In this document: positions 27,864-37,220 of the stretch, piece after piece | Layout of the letters: each line of letters begins with the position of its first letter | How positions within the stretch are numbered: position 1 is the stretch's first letter | NCBI RefSeq assembly: GCF_900604385.1 | Contig: NZ_LR027382.1 | Location: 186,001-250,000 of the forward strand | Direction: 5' to 3' | DNA: 64,000 bases | Origin: Alistipes megaguti | Lineage (GTDB): Bacteria > Bacteroidota > Bacteroidia > Bacteroidales > Rikenellaceae | Notes under the pieces: generated by a model | What the model was told of the DNA's origin: nothing | Databases searched by the model: none | Seen by the model: the letters and a program-made list of their open reading frames with translations, nothing else | Made by a program: the position numbers and the translations under genes

Positions 27864-30023
27864 TTATTTCTCCCCCGAGGCCGGATGCTCCGGACCGTCC
27901 GTCGCGGCATCCGATGCCGCGGTGTCGGTCGCGGCGGTCGTATCAGCAGCCGTTGCCGGCTTCTCCGCAGCCGCTCCCTGTGCTGCCGTTTCGGACGAAG
28001 CCGCTCCGCTTGCAGCGGCGGTCGAATCCGTCGCAGCAGCCGGAGCCGGTCCCTCCGCAGCCTTGGGTTTGGCCTTGGCCTCCGCCTCACGACGTTCGCG
28101 CTCGATATCCTTCTTCCGCTTGCCAAAGATCCGCTCCACATCCTCCGTGAAGACCACCTCGCGCTGCAACAGCAGTTCGGCCAGCTCCTTCAACCCCTCC
28201 TTGTGCTCCTTGAGCACCTTCTCGGCCATGCGGTAGGCCTCGCTGATCACCCGGCGCGCCTCGGCGTCGATCTGCCGGGCCGTCTCCTCGGAGTAGGGTT
28301 TCGTGAAAGACATGTCGCTCTGGCCCGTCGAATCGTAGTAGGAGAGCGTCCCCACCTGGTCGCTCATGCCGTAGTAGGCCACCATGGCGTAGGCCTGTTT
28401 GGTCACGCGCTCCAGATCGTTCAGCGCACCGGTCGACACTTCGCCGAAGGTCAGCTGCTCCGAGACGCGGCCGCCCAGCGTGGCGGCCAGTTCGTCCATC
28501 ATCTGCTCGCGCGTGGTGATCTGACGTTCCTCGGGCAGGTACCACGCCGCTCCGAGCGCCTTGCCGCGCGGGATGATCGTCACCTTGATCAGCGGGCTGG
28601 CGTTCTCCAGAATCCAGCTCACCGTGGCGTGGCCCGCCTCGTGGTAGGCGATCACGCGCTTCTCGTCGTCGGTGATGATCTTGTTCTTGCGCTCCAGACC
28701 GCCCACGATGCGGTCGATGGCAGCCAGGAAGTCCTCCTTCGAGATGAATTTCTTGTTGTGACGGGCCGCAATCAGTGCCGCCTCGTTGCAGACGTTGGCG
28801 ATGTCGGCACCCGAGAAGCCCGGGGTCTGGCGCGCCAGGAACGAGCGGTCGAGCTGCGGATCGAGTTTCAGCGGACGCAGGTGCACGTTGAAGATCTCCT
28901 CACGCTCCTTCACGTCGGGGAGACCCACCTCAATCTGACGGTCGAAACGTCCGGCGCGCATCAGCGCCTTGTCCAGAATATCGGCACGGTTCGTCGCCGC
29001 CAGCACGATGACGCCCGTATTGGTCTGGAAGCCATCCATCTCCGTAAGCAGCTGGTTCAGCGTATTTTCGCGTTCGTCGTTACCCGAGAAGCCGGCATTC
29101 TTGCCGCGGGCCCGGCCGATGGCGTCGATCTCGTCGATGAAGACGATGCACGGAGCCTTCTGCTTGGCCTGTTCGAAGAGGTCACGCACGCGCGAGGCGC
29201 CCACCCCGACGAACATCTCAACGAAGTCCGAACCCGAAATCGAAAGGAACGGCACGTTGGCCTCACCGGCCACGGCCTTCGCCAGGAGCGTCTTGCCCGT
29301 TCCCGGAGGGCCCACCAGCAGCGCTCCCTTCGGAATCTTGGCGCCCAGCTCCTTGTATTTGTCGGCCTTCTTCAGGAAGTCGACGATCTCCATGATCTCG
29401 ACCTTGGCCTCCTCCAGTCCGGCCACATCCTTGAATGTCACCCGTTTGGAGTTGTCCTTGTCGAATACCTGCGCCTTGGCCTTGCCGACATTCATGATGC
29501 CGCCTCCGCCCCCGGCGCCCGCACCGCGCGCCATCGAACGCATGACGAAGATCCATACGCCGATGATGAGGATCCACGGCAGCAGGTTGACCAGCAGAGA
29601 CGTCCAGTCGTTGCGCTCGTTCTGATAGACGACCGGAACATCCTGTCCCGACTGCGCCTCGGCAGCCTGCAGATCCTCGCGGAACGAATCCACCGAGCCG
29701 ATCGTAAAGGTCAGCTGCGCACCCGATTCGGGCAGTCGGCGGAAGCGTTTGTCCACCGAGTCGTTCCGGTAACGGTCGGCGGCCTCCTTCGAAAGGAAGA
29801 CCTGCGCCTCGTCGCGGTTGATGACCTGGATTTTCGTCACGTCGCCCCGCTCGACCATCTCCCGGACCGTCGACCAGTCGCTCTCGAGCGGCCGGTCGTT
29901 CGACGGATTGAACAGGTAATAGCCGACGATCAGCGCCGCAATCACGCCGTAAACCCACAGCAGCGAGGGCCGCGGCATGTTCATTTTCGGATTATTGTTG
30001 CGTTTGTTCTGATTCTGTGCCAT
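27864..30023 (-). CDS. ftsH: ATP-dependent zinc metalloprotease FtsH
   Basis: A membrane-anchored AAA+ protease for membrane and regulatory proteins. The 719 aa protein has membrane segments at about 20-38 and 145-161, Walker A GPPGTGKT at 238-245, Walker B FIDEID at 295-300, the second-region GRFDRQIEV, and zinc motif HEAGH at 461-465. The last roughly 70 residues, after KPKAAEGPAP, are a low-complexity Ala/Thr/Ser/Glu tail unusual for FtsH. It is 1 nt from the rsfS stop and heads cdsA-psd. Confidence 0.97.
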   Translation of the reverse strand: MAQNQNKRNNNPKMNMPRPSLLWVYGVIAALIVGYYLFNPSNDRPLESDWSTVREMVERGDVTKIQVINRDEAQVFLSKEAADRYRNDSVDKRFRRLPESGAQLTFTIGSVDSFREDLQAAEAQSGQDVPVVYQNERNDWTSLLVNLLPWILIIGVWIFVMRSMARGAGAGGGGGIMNVGKAKAQVFDKDNSKRVTFKDVAGLEEAKVEIMEIVDFLKKADKYKELGAKIPKGALLVGPPGTGKTLLAKAVAGEANVPFLSISGSDFVEMFVGVGASRVRDLFEQAKQKAPCIVFIDEIDAIGRARGKNAGFSGNDERENTLNQLLTEMDGFQTNTGVIVLAATNRADILDKALMRAGRFDRQIEVGLPDVKEREEIFNVHLRPLKLDPQLDRSFLARQTPGFSGADIANVCNEAALIAARHNKKFISKEDFLAAIDRIVGGLERKNKIITDDEKRVIAYHEAGHATVSWILENASPLIKVTIIPRGKALGAAWYLPEERQITTREQMMDELAATLGGRVSEQLTFGEVSTGALNDLERVTKQAYAMVAYYGMSDQVGTLSYYDSTGQSDMSFTKPYSEETARQIDAEARRVISEAYRMAEKVLKEHKEGLKELAELLLQREVVFTEDVERIFGKRKKDIERERREAEAKAKPKAAEGPAPAAATDSTAAASGAASSETAAQGAAAEKPATAADTTAATDTAASDAATDGPEHPASGEK

Positions 30024-30024
30024 A

Positions 30025-30375
30025 TTACTCCTCGTATTCGTATTTCACCATCGGGGCGTCGGCCCACAGCTCTTCGAGCCGGTAGAAGCTGCGAAGCTCC
30101 GTCTGGAAGATGTGAACCACTACATCCACATAGTCCATGGCAATCCATACGGCGTTCTGTTGACCCTCGATGCGCCAGACCTTTTCACCCAGCGTCTCAA
30201 GCACCTTCTCTTCAATACCGTCGGCGATGGCCGCCACCTGCGTCGTGGAATCGGCGTTGCAGACCACGAAGTACGAACAGATTGCACCGTCGAATCCCCG
30301 AAGGTCCAACGATACAATATTCTTTCCCTTCTTATCTTCAATCGCGCTGACGATCGTTTCGATCAGTTTGTCCAT
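30025..30375 (-). CDS. rsfS: Ribosomal silencing factor
   Basis: Binds protein uL14 and blocks joining of the ribosomal subunits when nutrients are low. The 116 aa protein has the family pattern VSLDLRGFDGAICSYFVVCNADSTTQV and WVAMDY-like VWIAMDYVDVVVHIF. The start MDKLIETI at 30375 is preferred: the earlier ATG (first base 30405) lies inside the -7 promoter element. It is the first gene of the ftsH-cdsA-psd run. Confidence 0.93.
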   Translation of the reverse strand: MDKLIETIVSAIEDKKGKNIVSLDLRGFDGAICSYFVVCNADSTTQVAAIADGIEEKVLETLGEKVWRIEGQQNAVWIAMDYVDVVVHIFQTELRSFYRLEELWADAPMVKYEYEE

Positions 30376-30402
30376 AATTTCCAATAGATGTCTATAACCT
30401 TG

Positions 30403-30410
30403 CAAAGGTA
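30403..30410 (-). promoter_or_regulatory. -7 element (TACCTTTG) for rsfS-ftsH operon
   Basis: TACCTTTG on the minus strand, 27 nt upstream of the chosen rsfS start. A weak TTTTC sits about 19 nt upstream as a possible -33. Confidence 0.65.
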
Positions 30411-30455
30411 TGAAAAGAGAATGAGATTTGAAAATTACCGGTTAAAAATCGCGTA

Positions 30456-30695
30456 ATGAGGCCCCTTTTCCACCCCCGACACCCGATTCTCCGGAATTTT
30501 AGTGCACGCAACGGATCGGACCGGTTCACGGTCGATTACGATGAAGACCCCGTCGCCGAAGTGGTCAGCAAAGGATCGTTGACGGTCTCCCGTAACGGCG
30601 ATCGCTTCGACATCCGGATCTCGCTGAACTGTGCGGATGGAAACAGCCTGCTGGTCGAGTGGGCCGGAACGGCCGTCAGGAGACCGCACCCTGAG
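30456..30695 (+). pseudogene. Possible remnant of a secreted beta-sandwich protein
   Basis: In one frame the segment reads DRFTVDYDEDPVAE, then SKGSLTVSRNGDRFDIRISL and DGNSLLVEWAGTAV. This resembles the C-terminal repeats of Bacteroidota lipoproteins (the G-xLTVSR-GD-x-x-xI pattern). There is no signal peptide, proper start or stop; the frame continues into repeats and then antisense to oxyR. A decayed gene end is the best reading, but chance coding in GC-rich DNA is possible. Confidence 0.3.
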
Positions 30696-30704
30696 CCGCC
30701 AACC

Positions 30705-30745
30705 GACATAATCTCCCTCCTTCGCACCCGGCCGGAGATTATGTC
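30705..30745. repeat. 12 bp perfect inverted repeat
   Basis: GACATAATCTCC at 30705-30716 and its exact complement at 30734-30745, with a 17 nt loop. It lies in the spacer between rsfS and oxyR, downstream of oxyR on the minus strand. It may fold in an oxyR 3' transcript, but it lacks a clear T tract. Confidence 0.6.
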
Positions 30746-30763
30746 TGCGGCCAAATGCCCCCT

Positions 30764-30835
30764 CGGGACCATGCCTGCAGCCGGCCTTCGGAACCATACC
30801 TGCAGCCGGCTCCCGAAACTATGCCTGAGGATGCA
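30764..30835. repeat. 25 bp direct repeats overlapping the oxyR 3' end
   Basis: Copies begin at 30764, 30789 and 30814, exactly 25 bp apart, with core CCATRCCTGCAGCCGGC in the first two. The third copy is partial and spans the oxyR stop codon (30819-30821). Confidence 0.7.
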
Positions 30836-31721
30836 CCCCGACGCTCGCCAGAATCGTGTCGGTCAGTGCCTTGATGATCGAACTCTTCACGTAGGTGCGC
30901 CGGACGGCAATGGCGATCTTGCGCGAAGTGGCCCCCTTGCAGAGGGTCTTCAACTGGTCGCGATGTTCGGCCGGAATGTACTCGACAGCCATCTCGGGAA
31001 TGATCGTCAGACACGGCGTACAGTCAACGATGCGCATCAGCGTATCGAGCGACCCCGACTCGAACGAGTAGTGCGAAGGCATCGACCGCCGAGCCTGGCA
31101 CAGTTCGATGATCTGGTCACGCATGCAGTTGCCCGGGCTCAGAATCACCAGATCCTTCAGGTCGATATCCTCGATGCGGATATTCTGCCGTTCGTAGAGC
31201 GGATTCTCGGGCGAAACGTAGACGTAGAAGCGGTCGTTGAAGAGCTCCTGCTCGAGGATCCCCTCGCCGCACGTCCCGCTGGCCACCAGCGCCGCATCGA
31301 TCCGGTCCCGCTTCAAAGCCTCGACGATATCCGAGGTGATCATCTCCGAAATCTCCAGTTCCACCTTCGGGTAGTCGTGCACGAACGACGGAATGAACTT
31401 GTGCAGCAAATAGGGCGCAATGGTCGGAATCACGCCCAGACGCAGTTTGCCGGCCGTCTCGCCCTTGAGTTCGGCCACCGCCTCGCGGATGCAGTTGTAG
31501 GCCTTGATCGTCTCCTGGGCCCGGTCCAAAACCACAGCCCCCGCTTCGGTCGGAATCACCGGCTTCTTCGACCGGTCAAGCAGCACAACCCCCAACTCCT
31601 CCTCCAGCGACTTGATCTGCATGCTCAACGACGGCTGCGTGACGAAGCAATGTTCGGCAGCCTGCGAAAAACTGCCGCAGTTGGCCACCGCCAACAGATA
31701 CTCGAGTTGGATGATTGTCAT
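30819..31721 (-). CDS. oxyR: LysR-family peroxide regulator OxyR
   Basis: A redox-sensing activator of peroxide defence. The 300 aa protein has a LysR winged helix-turn-helix (residues 1-60, with GSFSQAAEHCFVTQPSLSMQIKSLEEELG) and an effector domain with PGNCMRDQIIELC. The two cysteines fall at residues 199 and 208, the positions of the disulfide switch in E. coli OxyR, which separates it from other LysR proteins. It is divergent from trpS. A weak TATCTTCG lies upstream as a possible -7. Confidence 0.93.
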   Translation of the reverse strand: MTIIQLEYLLAVANCGSFSQAAEHCFVTQPSLSMQIKSLEEELGVVLLDRSKKPVIPTEAGAVVLDRAQETIKAYNCIREAVAELKGETAGKLRLGVIPTIAPYLLHKFIPSFVHDYPKVELEISEMITSDIVEALKRDRIDAALVASGTCGEGILEQELFNDRFYVYVSPENPLYERQNIRIEDIDLKDLVILSPGNCMRDQIIELCQARRSMPSHYSFESGSLDTLMRIVDCTPCLTIIPEMAVEYIPAEHRDQLKTLCKGATSRKIAIAVRRTYVKSSIIKALTDTILASVGVHPQA

Positions 31722-31795
31722 AACAGGTATTTTTTATAACAGACATTTATTTCTCAGAACGAAGATATAAAATTAATCTATATCCTACAACTTTT

Positions 31796-31827
31796 TTTGA
31801 AGCCCCGCGCTGTTTTTCGTATGTTTG
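31796..31827 (+). promoter_or_regulatory. Promoter of trpS-clc
   Basis: TTTG at 31796-31799, a 20 nt spacer, then TATGTTTG at 31820-31827, 34 nt before the trpS ATG. It is a full consensus match. Confidence 0.75.
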
Positions 31828-31861
31828 TCTCCCAAATACCATTCAGAACAGTTATACCGCT

Positions 31862-32992
<1,131 letters not shown>

Positions 32993-33008
32993 TCCTGCCG
33001 TACGCCGC

Positions 33009-34790
33009 ATGGAACTCCGCGCCGACCGTATCTACGCCGCCTTTCTCAGACTGACACGGCGTCTTTCAAACCGCCAGATGATGATGCTGCTGGCGGTGGT
33101 GGTCGGTGCGCTCGCCGGACTGGGCACCTATCTCTTCGAGATGCTGCTCTACGCCATCAAAACCGGTCTGACAAACTGGTTCCCGGTCGACAGCGCCCAC
33201 TTCCTCTTCCTGATCTACCCCGCCGTGGGTATCATCCTGGCCACGCTGTTCGTCCGATACATCGTGCGCGACAACATCTCCGAAGGCGTTACGCGCGTCC
33301 TCTACGCCATGTCGAGCCGCAACTCCCGCATCGCCGCCCACAACTGCTGGACCTCGATCGTCGGCGGTGCCACGACCATCGGATTCGGCGGTTCGGTCGG
33401 TCCCGAGGCCCCGATCGTGCTGACCGGAGCCGCCATCGGCTCGAACATCAGCCGGCTGGTGCACCTCAACTACAAACACTCCACGCTGCTGCTCTGCTGC
33501 GGCGCCGGTGCCGCCCTGGCCGCCATCTTCAAGGCCCCGATCACCGGTGTGGTCTTCGTGCTGGAGATCCTCATGCTCGACATCACCGCCGCATCGGTCA
33601 TCCCGCTGCTCATCGCCTCGATCACCGCCACGACGATCGCCTTCACGTTCCGCGGGTTTGACCCCATTCTGGCCGTGACGCTGGCGCCCGAGGATGCCTT
33701 CGAACTGTGGCAGATCCCGCTCTTCATCCTCCTCGGCGTGCTGTGCGGTCTGATGGCCTGGTACTTCACCTCGATGAACGCCCGCATCGGCGACTTCTTC
33801 AAACGCATCGACAGGCAATACAAGAAGTGGATCCTGGGCGGCGCCATCCTCGGCATCCTGATCTTCGTCTTCCCGCCCCTCTACGGCGAAGGCTACGAAG
33901 GATTTACCTCACTCATGCACGGCAACGAGCAGGAACTGTTCGACAACTCGCTCTTCTACCGCTTCCGCGACATCGACTGGGTCGTCGTCCTCTTCGTCAT
34001 CGCCACGATGTTCTTCAAGGTCATCGCCATGGCCTCGACCAACGCTGCAGGCGGTGTCGGCGGTACGTTCGCCCCTTCGCTTTTCGTCGGGGCCTTCACC
34101 GGAGCCTCGCTGGCGCTCATCTGCAATCTGCTGTTCCACTGGGAGGTCTCGATCGTCTCGTTCACACTCGTGGGCATGGCCGGCGTCATGTCCGGCGTGA
34201 TGAACGCCCCGCTGACCTCGATCTTCCTGATCGCCGAGCTCTCGAACGGTTACGGCCTCTTCATCCCGCTGATGATCACGGCCTGCATCTCGTTTGCCGT
34301 CGACTACTACCTCGACCCCGATTCGATCTACACCAAGCAGCTGCGCAAGAAGGGCGAACTGCTGACCCACGACAAGGACCAGTCAGTCTTCGTCTTCCTG
34401 AAGCTGGAGGATCTGATGGAGACCGATTTCCTGCGCATCAAGGAGAACATGACACTGGGCGACATCGTCCACATCATCTCCACGGCCCGGCGCAACATCT
34501 TCCCCGTGATCGACAACTTCGGACGCCTGCTGGGCGTCGTACAGCTCGACGACCTGCGTGAGGACATGTTCAAGCCCCAGAAATACGGCCGTCCGATCTC
34601 CGACTACATGATCCCGCCCCCGGACAAGATTCTCGAACACGAGGCCATTCAGAGTGTCATGGAGAAGTTCGAGGACAAGCATACCTGGATGCTGCCCGTC
34701 GTCGACAAACAGAACCACTATCTGGGATTCATCTCCAAGTCGCGGATCCTGAACGCCTACCGCGAACAGCTGGTCAAGATCCAGCAGTAG
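33009..34790 (+). CDS. ClC family chloride channel/antiporter with CBS domains
   Basis: A 593 aa protein. The ClC core (residues about 20-440) has the selectivity motifs GSVGPEAP and GGVGGTFAPSLFVGA; the glutamate in PEAP corresponds to the gating glutamate. The C-terminal about 130 residues form a CBS pair (FLRIKENMTLGDIVHII and YMIPPPDKILEHEAIQSVM), which may sense nucleotides. It probably moves Cl- and H+ across the inner membrane. It follows trpS. Confidence 0.93.
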   Translation: MELRADRIYAAFLRLTRRLSNRQMMMLLAVVVGALAGLGTYLFEMLLYAIKTGLTNWFPVDSAHFLFLIYPAVGIILATLFVRYIVRDNISEGVTRVLYAMSSRNSRIAAHNCWTSIVGGATTIGFGGSVGPEAPIVLTGAAIGSNISRLVHLNYKHSTLLLCCGAGAALAAIFKAPITGVVFVLEILMLDITAASVIPLLIASITATTIAFTFRGFDPILAVTLAPEDAFELWQIPLFILLGVLCGLMAWYFTSMNARIGDFFKRIDRQYKKWILGGAILGILIFVFPPLYGEGYEGFTSLMHGNEQELFDNSLFYRFRDIDWVVVLFVIATMFFKVIAMASTNAAGGVGGTFAPSLFVGAFTGASLALICNLLFHWEVSIVSFTLVGMAGVMSGVMNAPLTSIFLIAELSNGYGLFIPLMITACISFAVDYYLDPDSIYTKQLRKKGELLTHDKDQSVFVFLKLEDLMETDFLRIKENMTLGDIVHIISTARRNIFPVIDNFGRLLGVVQLDDLREDMFKPQKYGRPISDYMIPPPDKILEHEAIQSVMEKFEDKHTWMLPVVDKQNHYLGFISKSRILNAYREQLVKIQQ

Positions 34791-34913
34791 GAAGGAGCCG
34801 ACGGAGGAGAAGCCCGTCGGGCGGATGGGGAGACGCGGAAAGCCGGAGCTCGGAAGGAGCCAACGGAGAAAAGGCCCGTCGGACGGATGGGTAGGCACGG
34901 AAGGCCGAAGCCC
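34790..34913. repeat. 62 bp imperfect tandem repeat, two copies
   Basis: Copies start at 34790 and 34852, both with GGAAGGAGCC-ACGGAG followed by GCCCGTCGG-CGGATGGG. The first begins on the last base of the ClC stop codon. Function unknown. Confidence 0.7.
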
Positions 34914-34975
34914 CGCGGCCGGTGGCATTCACCGCCTCCGATACACTCGAAAACCCAAAACCAACACAATACACC

Positions 34976-35311
34976 ATGATCTCTTTTGACAGCCCCTCGT
35001 GGGCCGATGCGCTCGACTGCGCCGTCACGCTCTGCGACACGCAAGGGATGGTCTGCTACCAGAACCGCCGCTCCGTGGAGGTCAACGGCGACGTGAGGGG
35101 CCGCTCGCTCCTCCCCTGCCACAACGACCGTTCGCGGGAGATCATCCGACGGCTGCTCGACGACGGCGGCCGAAACGTCTACACCATTCAGAAAAAGGGC
35201 ATCCGCAAGCTGATCTACCAGACCGTCTGGTACGACGAGGAACGGATCGGCGGACTCGTGGAGTTCTCGATGGAGCTCCCCGACGAGATGCCCCACTACG
35301 TCCGGTCATGA
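34976..35311 (+). CDS. Small single-domain PAS-like protein
   Basis: A 111 aa protein without signal or membrane segment. AVTLCDTQGMVCYQNRRSVEV, GRSLLPCHNDRSREIIRRLL and the closing strands YTIQKKGIRKLIYQTVWYDEERIGGLVEFSMEL follow the beta-alpha-beta pattern of PAS domains. The CH-xx-S-xx-I-I-xx-L segment recalls PAS domains of DUF438-type proteins. There is no output domain. The start at 34976 excludes the repeat region. It is 25 nt upstream of the aldolase-type enzyme, suggesting a sensing or chaperone role that I cannot define. Confidence 0.7.
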   Translation: MISFDSPSWADALDCAVTLCDTQGMVCYQNRRSVEVNGDVRGRSLLPCHNDRSREIIRRLLDDGGRNVYTIQKKGIRKLIYQTVWYDEERIGGLVEFSMELPDEMPHYVRS

Positions 35312-35336
35312 CAAAAACACTTAAAGTAAGAAGAAG

Positions 35337-36362
35337 ATGCTGCATTTCGATTGCGACTACATGGAGGGGGCCCACCCCGAGGTGATGCGCCGCCTGCTGG
35401 AGACCAACCTCGAACAGACTCCCGGATATGGCTGCGACCCCCATACGGAGCGGGCCCGCGAACTCATCCGGCAGGCATGCGGCGCCCCGCAGGCCGAGGT
35501 TCATTTTCTGGTCGGCGGCACGCAGACCAACGCCACCGTCATCGACGGTCTGCTGCGCCGGCACGAAGGGGTGCTGGCCGCCGAATCGGGTCACATCAAC
35601 GTCCACGAGGCCGGAGCCATCGAAGCTGCCGGCCACAAGGTCCTGACGCTCCCCTCGCACGAAGGCAAGGTCCGCGCCGAGGAGGTCGACCGCTGGATCG
35701 AGGAATTCTACCGCGACGAAACGTGGCCCCATATGGTCGCCCCCGGGATGCTCTACCTCTCGCACCCGACCGAATTCGGGACACTCTACACGCTCAGTGA
35801 GATGGAGGCGATCCATGCCGTCTGCCAACACTACTCGATCCCGCTCTACCTCGACGGTGCACGGCTCAGCTACGCCCTGGCCTCGGAGGAGAATACCCTC
35901 ACGCTCCGCGACATCGCCCGGCTGTGCGAGGTCTTCTACATCGGCGGCACCAAGACCGGCCTGCTCTTCGGCGAGGCGGTCGTCATCACGCGGCCCGAGC
36001 TGCTGCCGCACTTCTTCACCCTCGTCAAGCAGCACGGCGCCCTGCTGGCCAAGGGTCGGCTGCTGGGGGTGCAGTTCGAGACGCTCTTCACCGAAGAGCT
36101 CTACCTGCGGATTGCCCGACAGGCCATCTCGACAGCCAGGCGGCTGAAAGAGGCCCTGCTCGCAAAAGGATACCGGCTCCACATCGACTCGCCGACCAAC
36201 CAACAGTTCTTCGTCCTGCCGAACCGCGAGATCGACCGGCTCAGTCAGTACGCCACCTTCGAGTTGTGGGGGCCGCGCGGCAAGGAGGAGTCCGTCGTGA
36301 GGTTCGTCACCAGCTGGGCCACCACCGACGAACAGATCGACGCGCTGACAGCCCGGCTCTGA
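35337..36362 (+). CDS. Low-specificity threonine aldolase-type PLP enzyme
   Basis: A fold-type I PLP enzyme of the beta-eliminating lyase family, predicted to split threonine or allo-threonine into glycine and acetaldehyde. The 341 aa protein has FDCDYMEGAHPEVM at the N-terminus, the PLP-contact LDGARLSYAL and FYIGGTKTG, where the lysine would bind PLP, followed by LKQHGALLAKGRLLG. Substrate may differ, as this family is broad. It is coupled with the PAS-like gene. Confidence 0.88.
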   Translation: MLHFDCDYMEGAHPEVMRRLLETNLEQTPGYGCDPHTERARELIRQACGAPQAEVHFLVGGTQTNATVIDGLLRRHEGVLAAESGHINVHEAGAIEAAGHKVLTLPSHEGKVRAEEVDRWIEEFYRDETWPHMVAPGMLYLSHPTEFGTLYTLSEMEAIHAVCQHYSIPLYLDGARLSYALASEENTLTLRDIARLCEVFYIGGTKTGLLFGEAVVITRPELLPHFFTLVKQHGALLAKGRLLGVQFETLFTEELYLRIARQAISTARRLKEALLAKGYRLHIDSPTNQQFFVLPNREIDRLSQYATFELWGPRGKEESVVRFVTSWATTDEQIDALTARL

Positions 36363-36416
36363 CCCCAGCCGAACGGTAGCTGGAAGGCAGTACGTTCGTT
36401 TTTTTGTCGCGTTTAC

Positions 36417-36447
36417 TTGCTATTTTGTAAAGTTTATTTTACATTTG
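36417..36447 (+). promoter_or_regulatory. Promoter of the membrane protein/XRE pair
   Basis: TTG at 36417-36419, a 20 nt spacer, then TACATTTG at 36440-36447, 63 nt before the ATG of the membrane protein. Confidence 0.7.
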
Positions 36448-36510
36448 CGACAGCAGTCGGGAGAAGTGCGCACCTCCGACAGGCTGCCTGACCGACAAAA
36501 ACGAACAACC

Positions 36511-36957
36511 ATGAATCGAATGCTGCTGCTTCCCCACCCGTTCAAACGGATCGGATGGATGCTGTTCATCCCGACCGCACTCTTCGGCCTGCTGATGGCC
36601 ATCGACGGATTCAACAGATTCCCCTCGTTTCTGCTGCCCGGTTCGGCCGTGGCCGGCGACATCGCCAACCGGATCAGCAACAACGTCGCGCTGATCGGCG
36701 TACTGCTCGGATCGCTCCTGATCACCTGTTCACGCGAACGCGTCGAGGACGAACTCATCGCCCGAATCCGCCTCAATGCCCTGCTGGCCGCCCTCTACAC
36801 AACGACCGGTATCGCCGTGATAGCCGCTCTCGTGCTCTACGACTTCACCTATCTCTACTTCATGATTTTCAATCTCTGTCTGTTGCCCGTACTCTTCCTC
36901 GTGATCGAACGAATGATGTTGTGGCGGTTGAGAAAGGAGGCCTCGCATGAAGAATAG
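36511..36957 (+). CDS. Small four-helix membrane protein of unknown function
   Basis: A 148 aa protein with about four hydrophobic segments (residues about 12-30, 50-70, 87-108 and 112-133) and charged loops such as SRERVEDELIARIRLNALL. No family is recognised with certainty. Its stop overlaps the XRE gene by 11 nt. Membrane-protein/XRE pairs are common in Bacteroidota; the two products probably act in one regulatory unit. Confidence 0.75.
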   Translation: MNRMLLLPHPFKRIGWMLFIPTALFGLLMAIDGFNRFPSFLLPGSAVAGDIANRISNNVALIGVLLGSLLITCSRERVEDELIARIRLNALLAALYTTTGIAVIAALVLYDFTYLYFMIFNLCLLPVLFLVIERMMLWRLRKEASHEE

Positions 36958-37147
36958 ACTCCGTGTCGAACGGGCCGAACGGCGCTTGACCCAGCAGCAG
37001 CTGGCCGATGCCGTCGGGGTGAGCCGCCAGACGATCCATGCGATCGAAGCGGGACGCTTCATCCCCTCGACGCTGCTGGCGCTGAAGATCGCCCGCCAGT
37101 TTGCCAAGCCCGTCGAAGAGCTCTTCCAGTTGGAGCCAGGCGAATAA
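36947..37147 (+). CDS. XRE-family (Cro/CI-type) helix-turn-helix protein
   Basis: A 66 aa protein that is essentially one helix-turn-helix: LTQQQLADAVGVSRQTIHAIEAGRFIPSTLLALKIARQF. The YozG-like small regulator type has no effector domain. It overlaps the membrane protein gene by 11 nt, so the two are translationally linked and it may repress the shared promoter at 36417-36447. Confidence 0.88.
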   Translation: MKNRLRVERAERRLTQQQLADAVGVSRQTIHAIEAGRFIPSTLLALKIARQFAKPVEELFQLEPGE

Positions 37148-37183
37148 AAAAAGGGAGCGGCCTCACAGAGGTCTCTCCCCTTA
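37145..37183 (-). terminator. Terminator of the lon-kds operon
   Basis: Read on the minus strand, AAGGGGAGAGACCTC and GAGGCCGCTCCCTT form an imperfect stem with loop TGT, followed by T7. It lies just after the kdsD stop. Confidence 0.7.
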
Positions 37184-37220
37184 ACCGGCTCCGGAGTATC
37201 GGCTTCCGGCCGCCCCCCGG

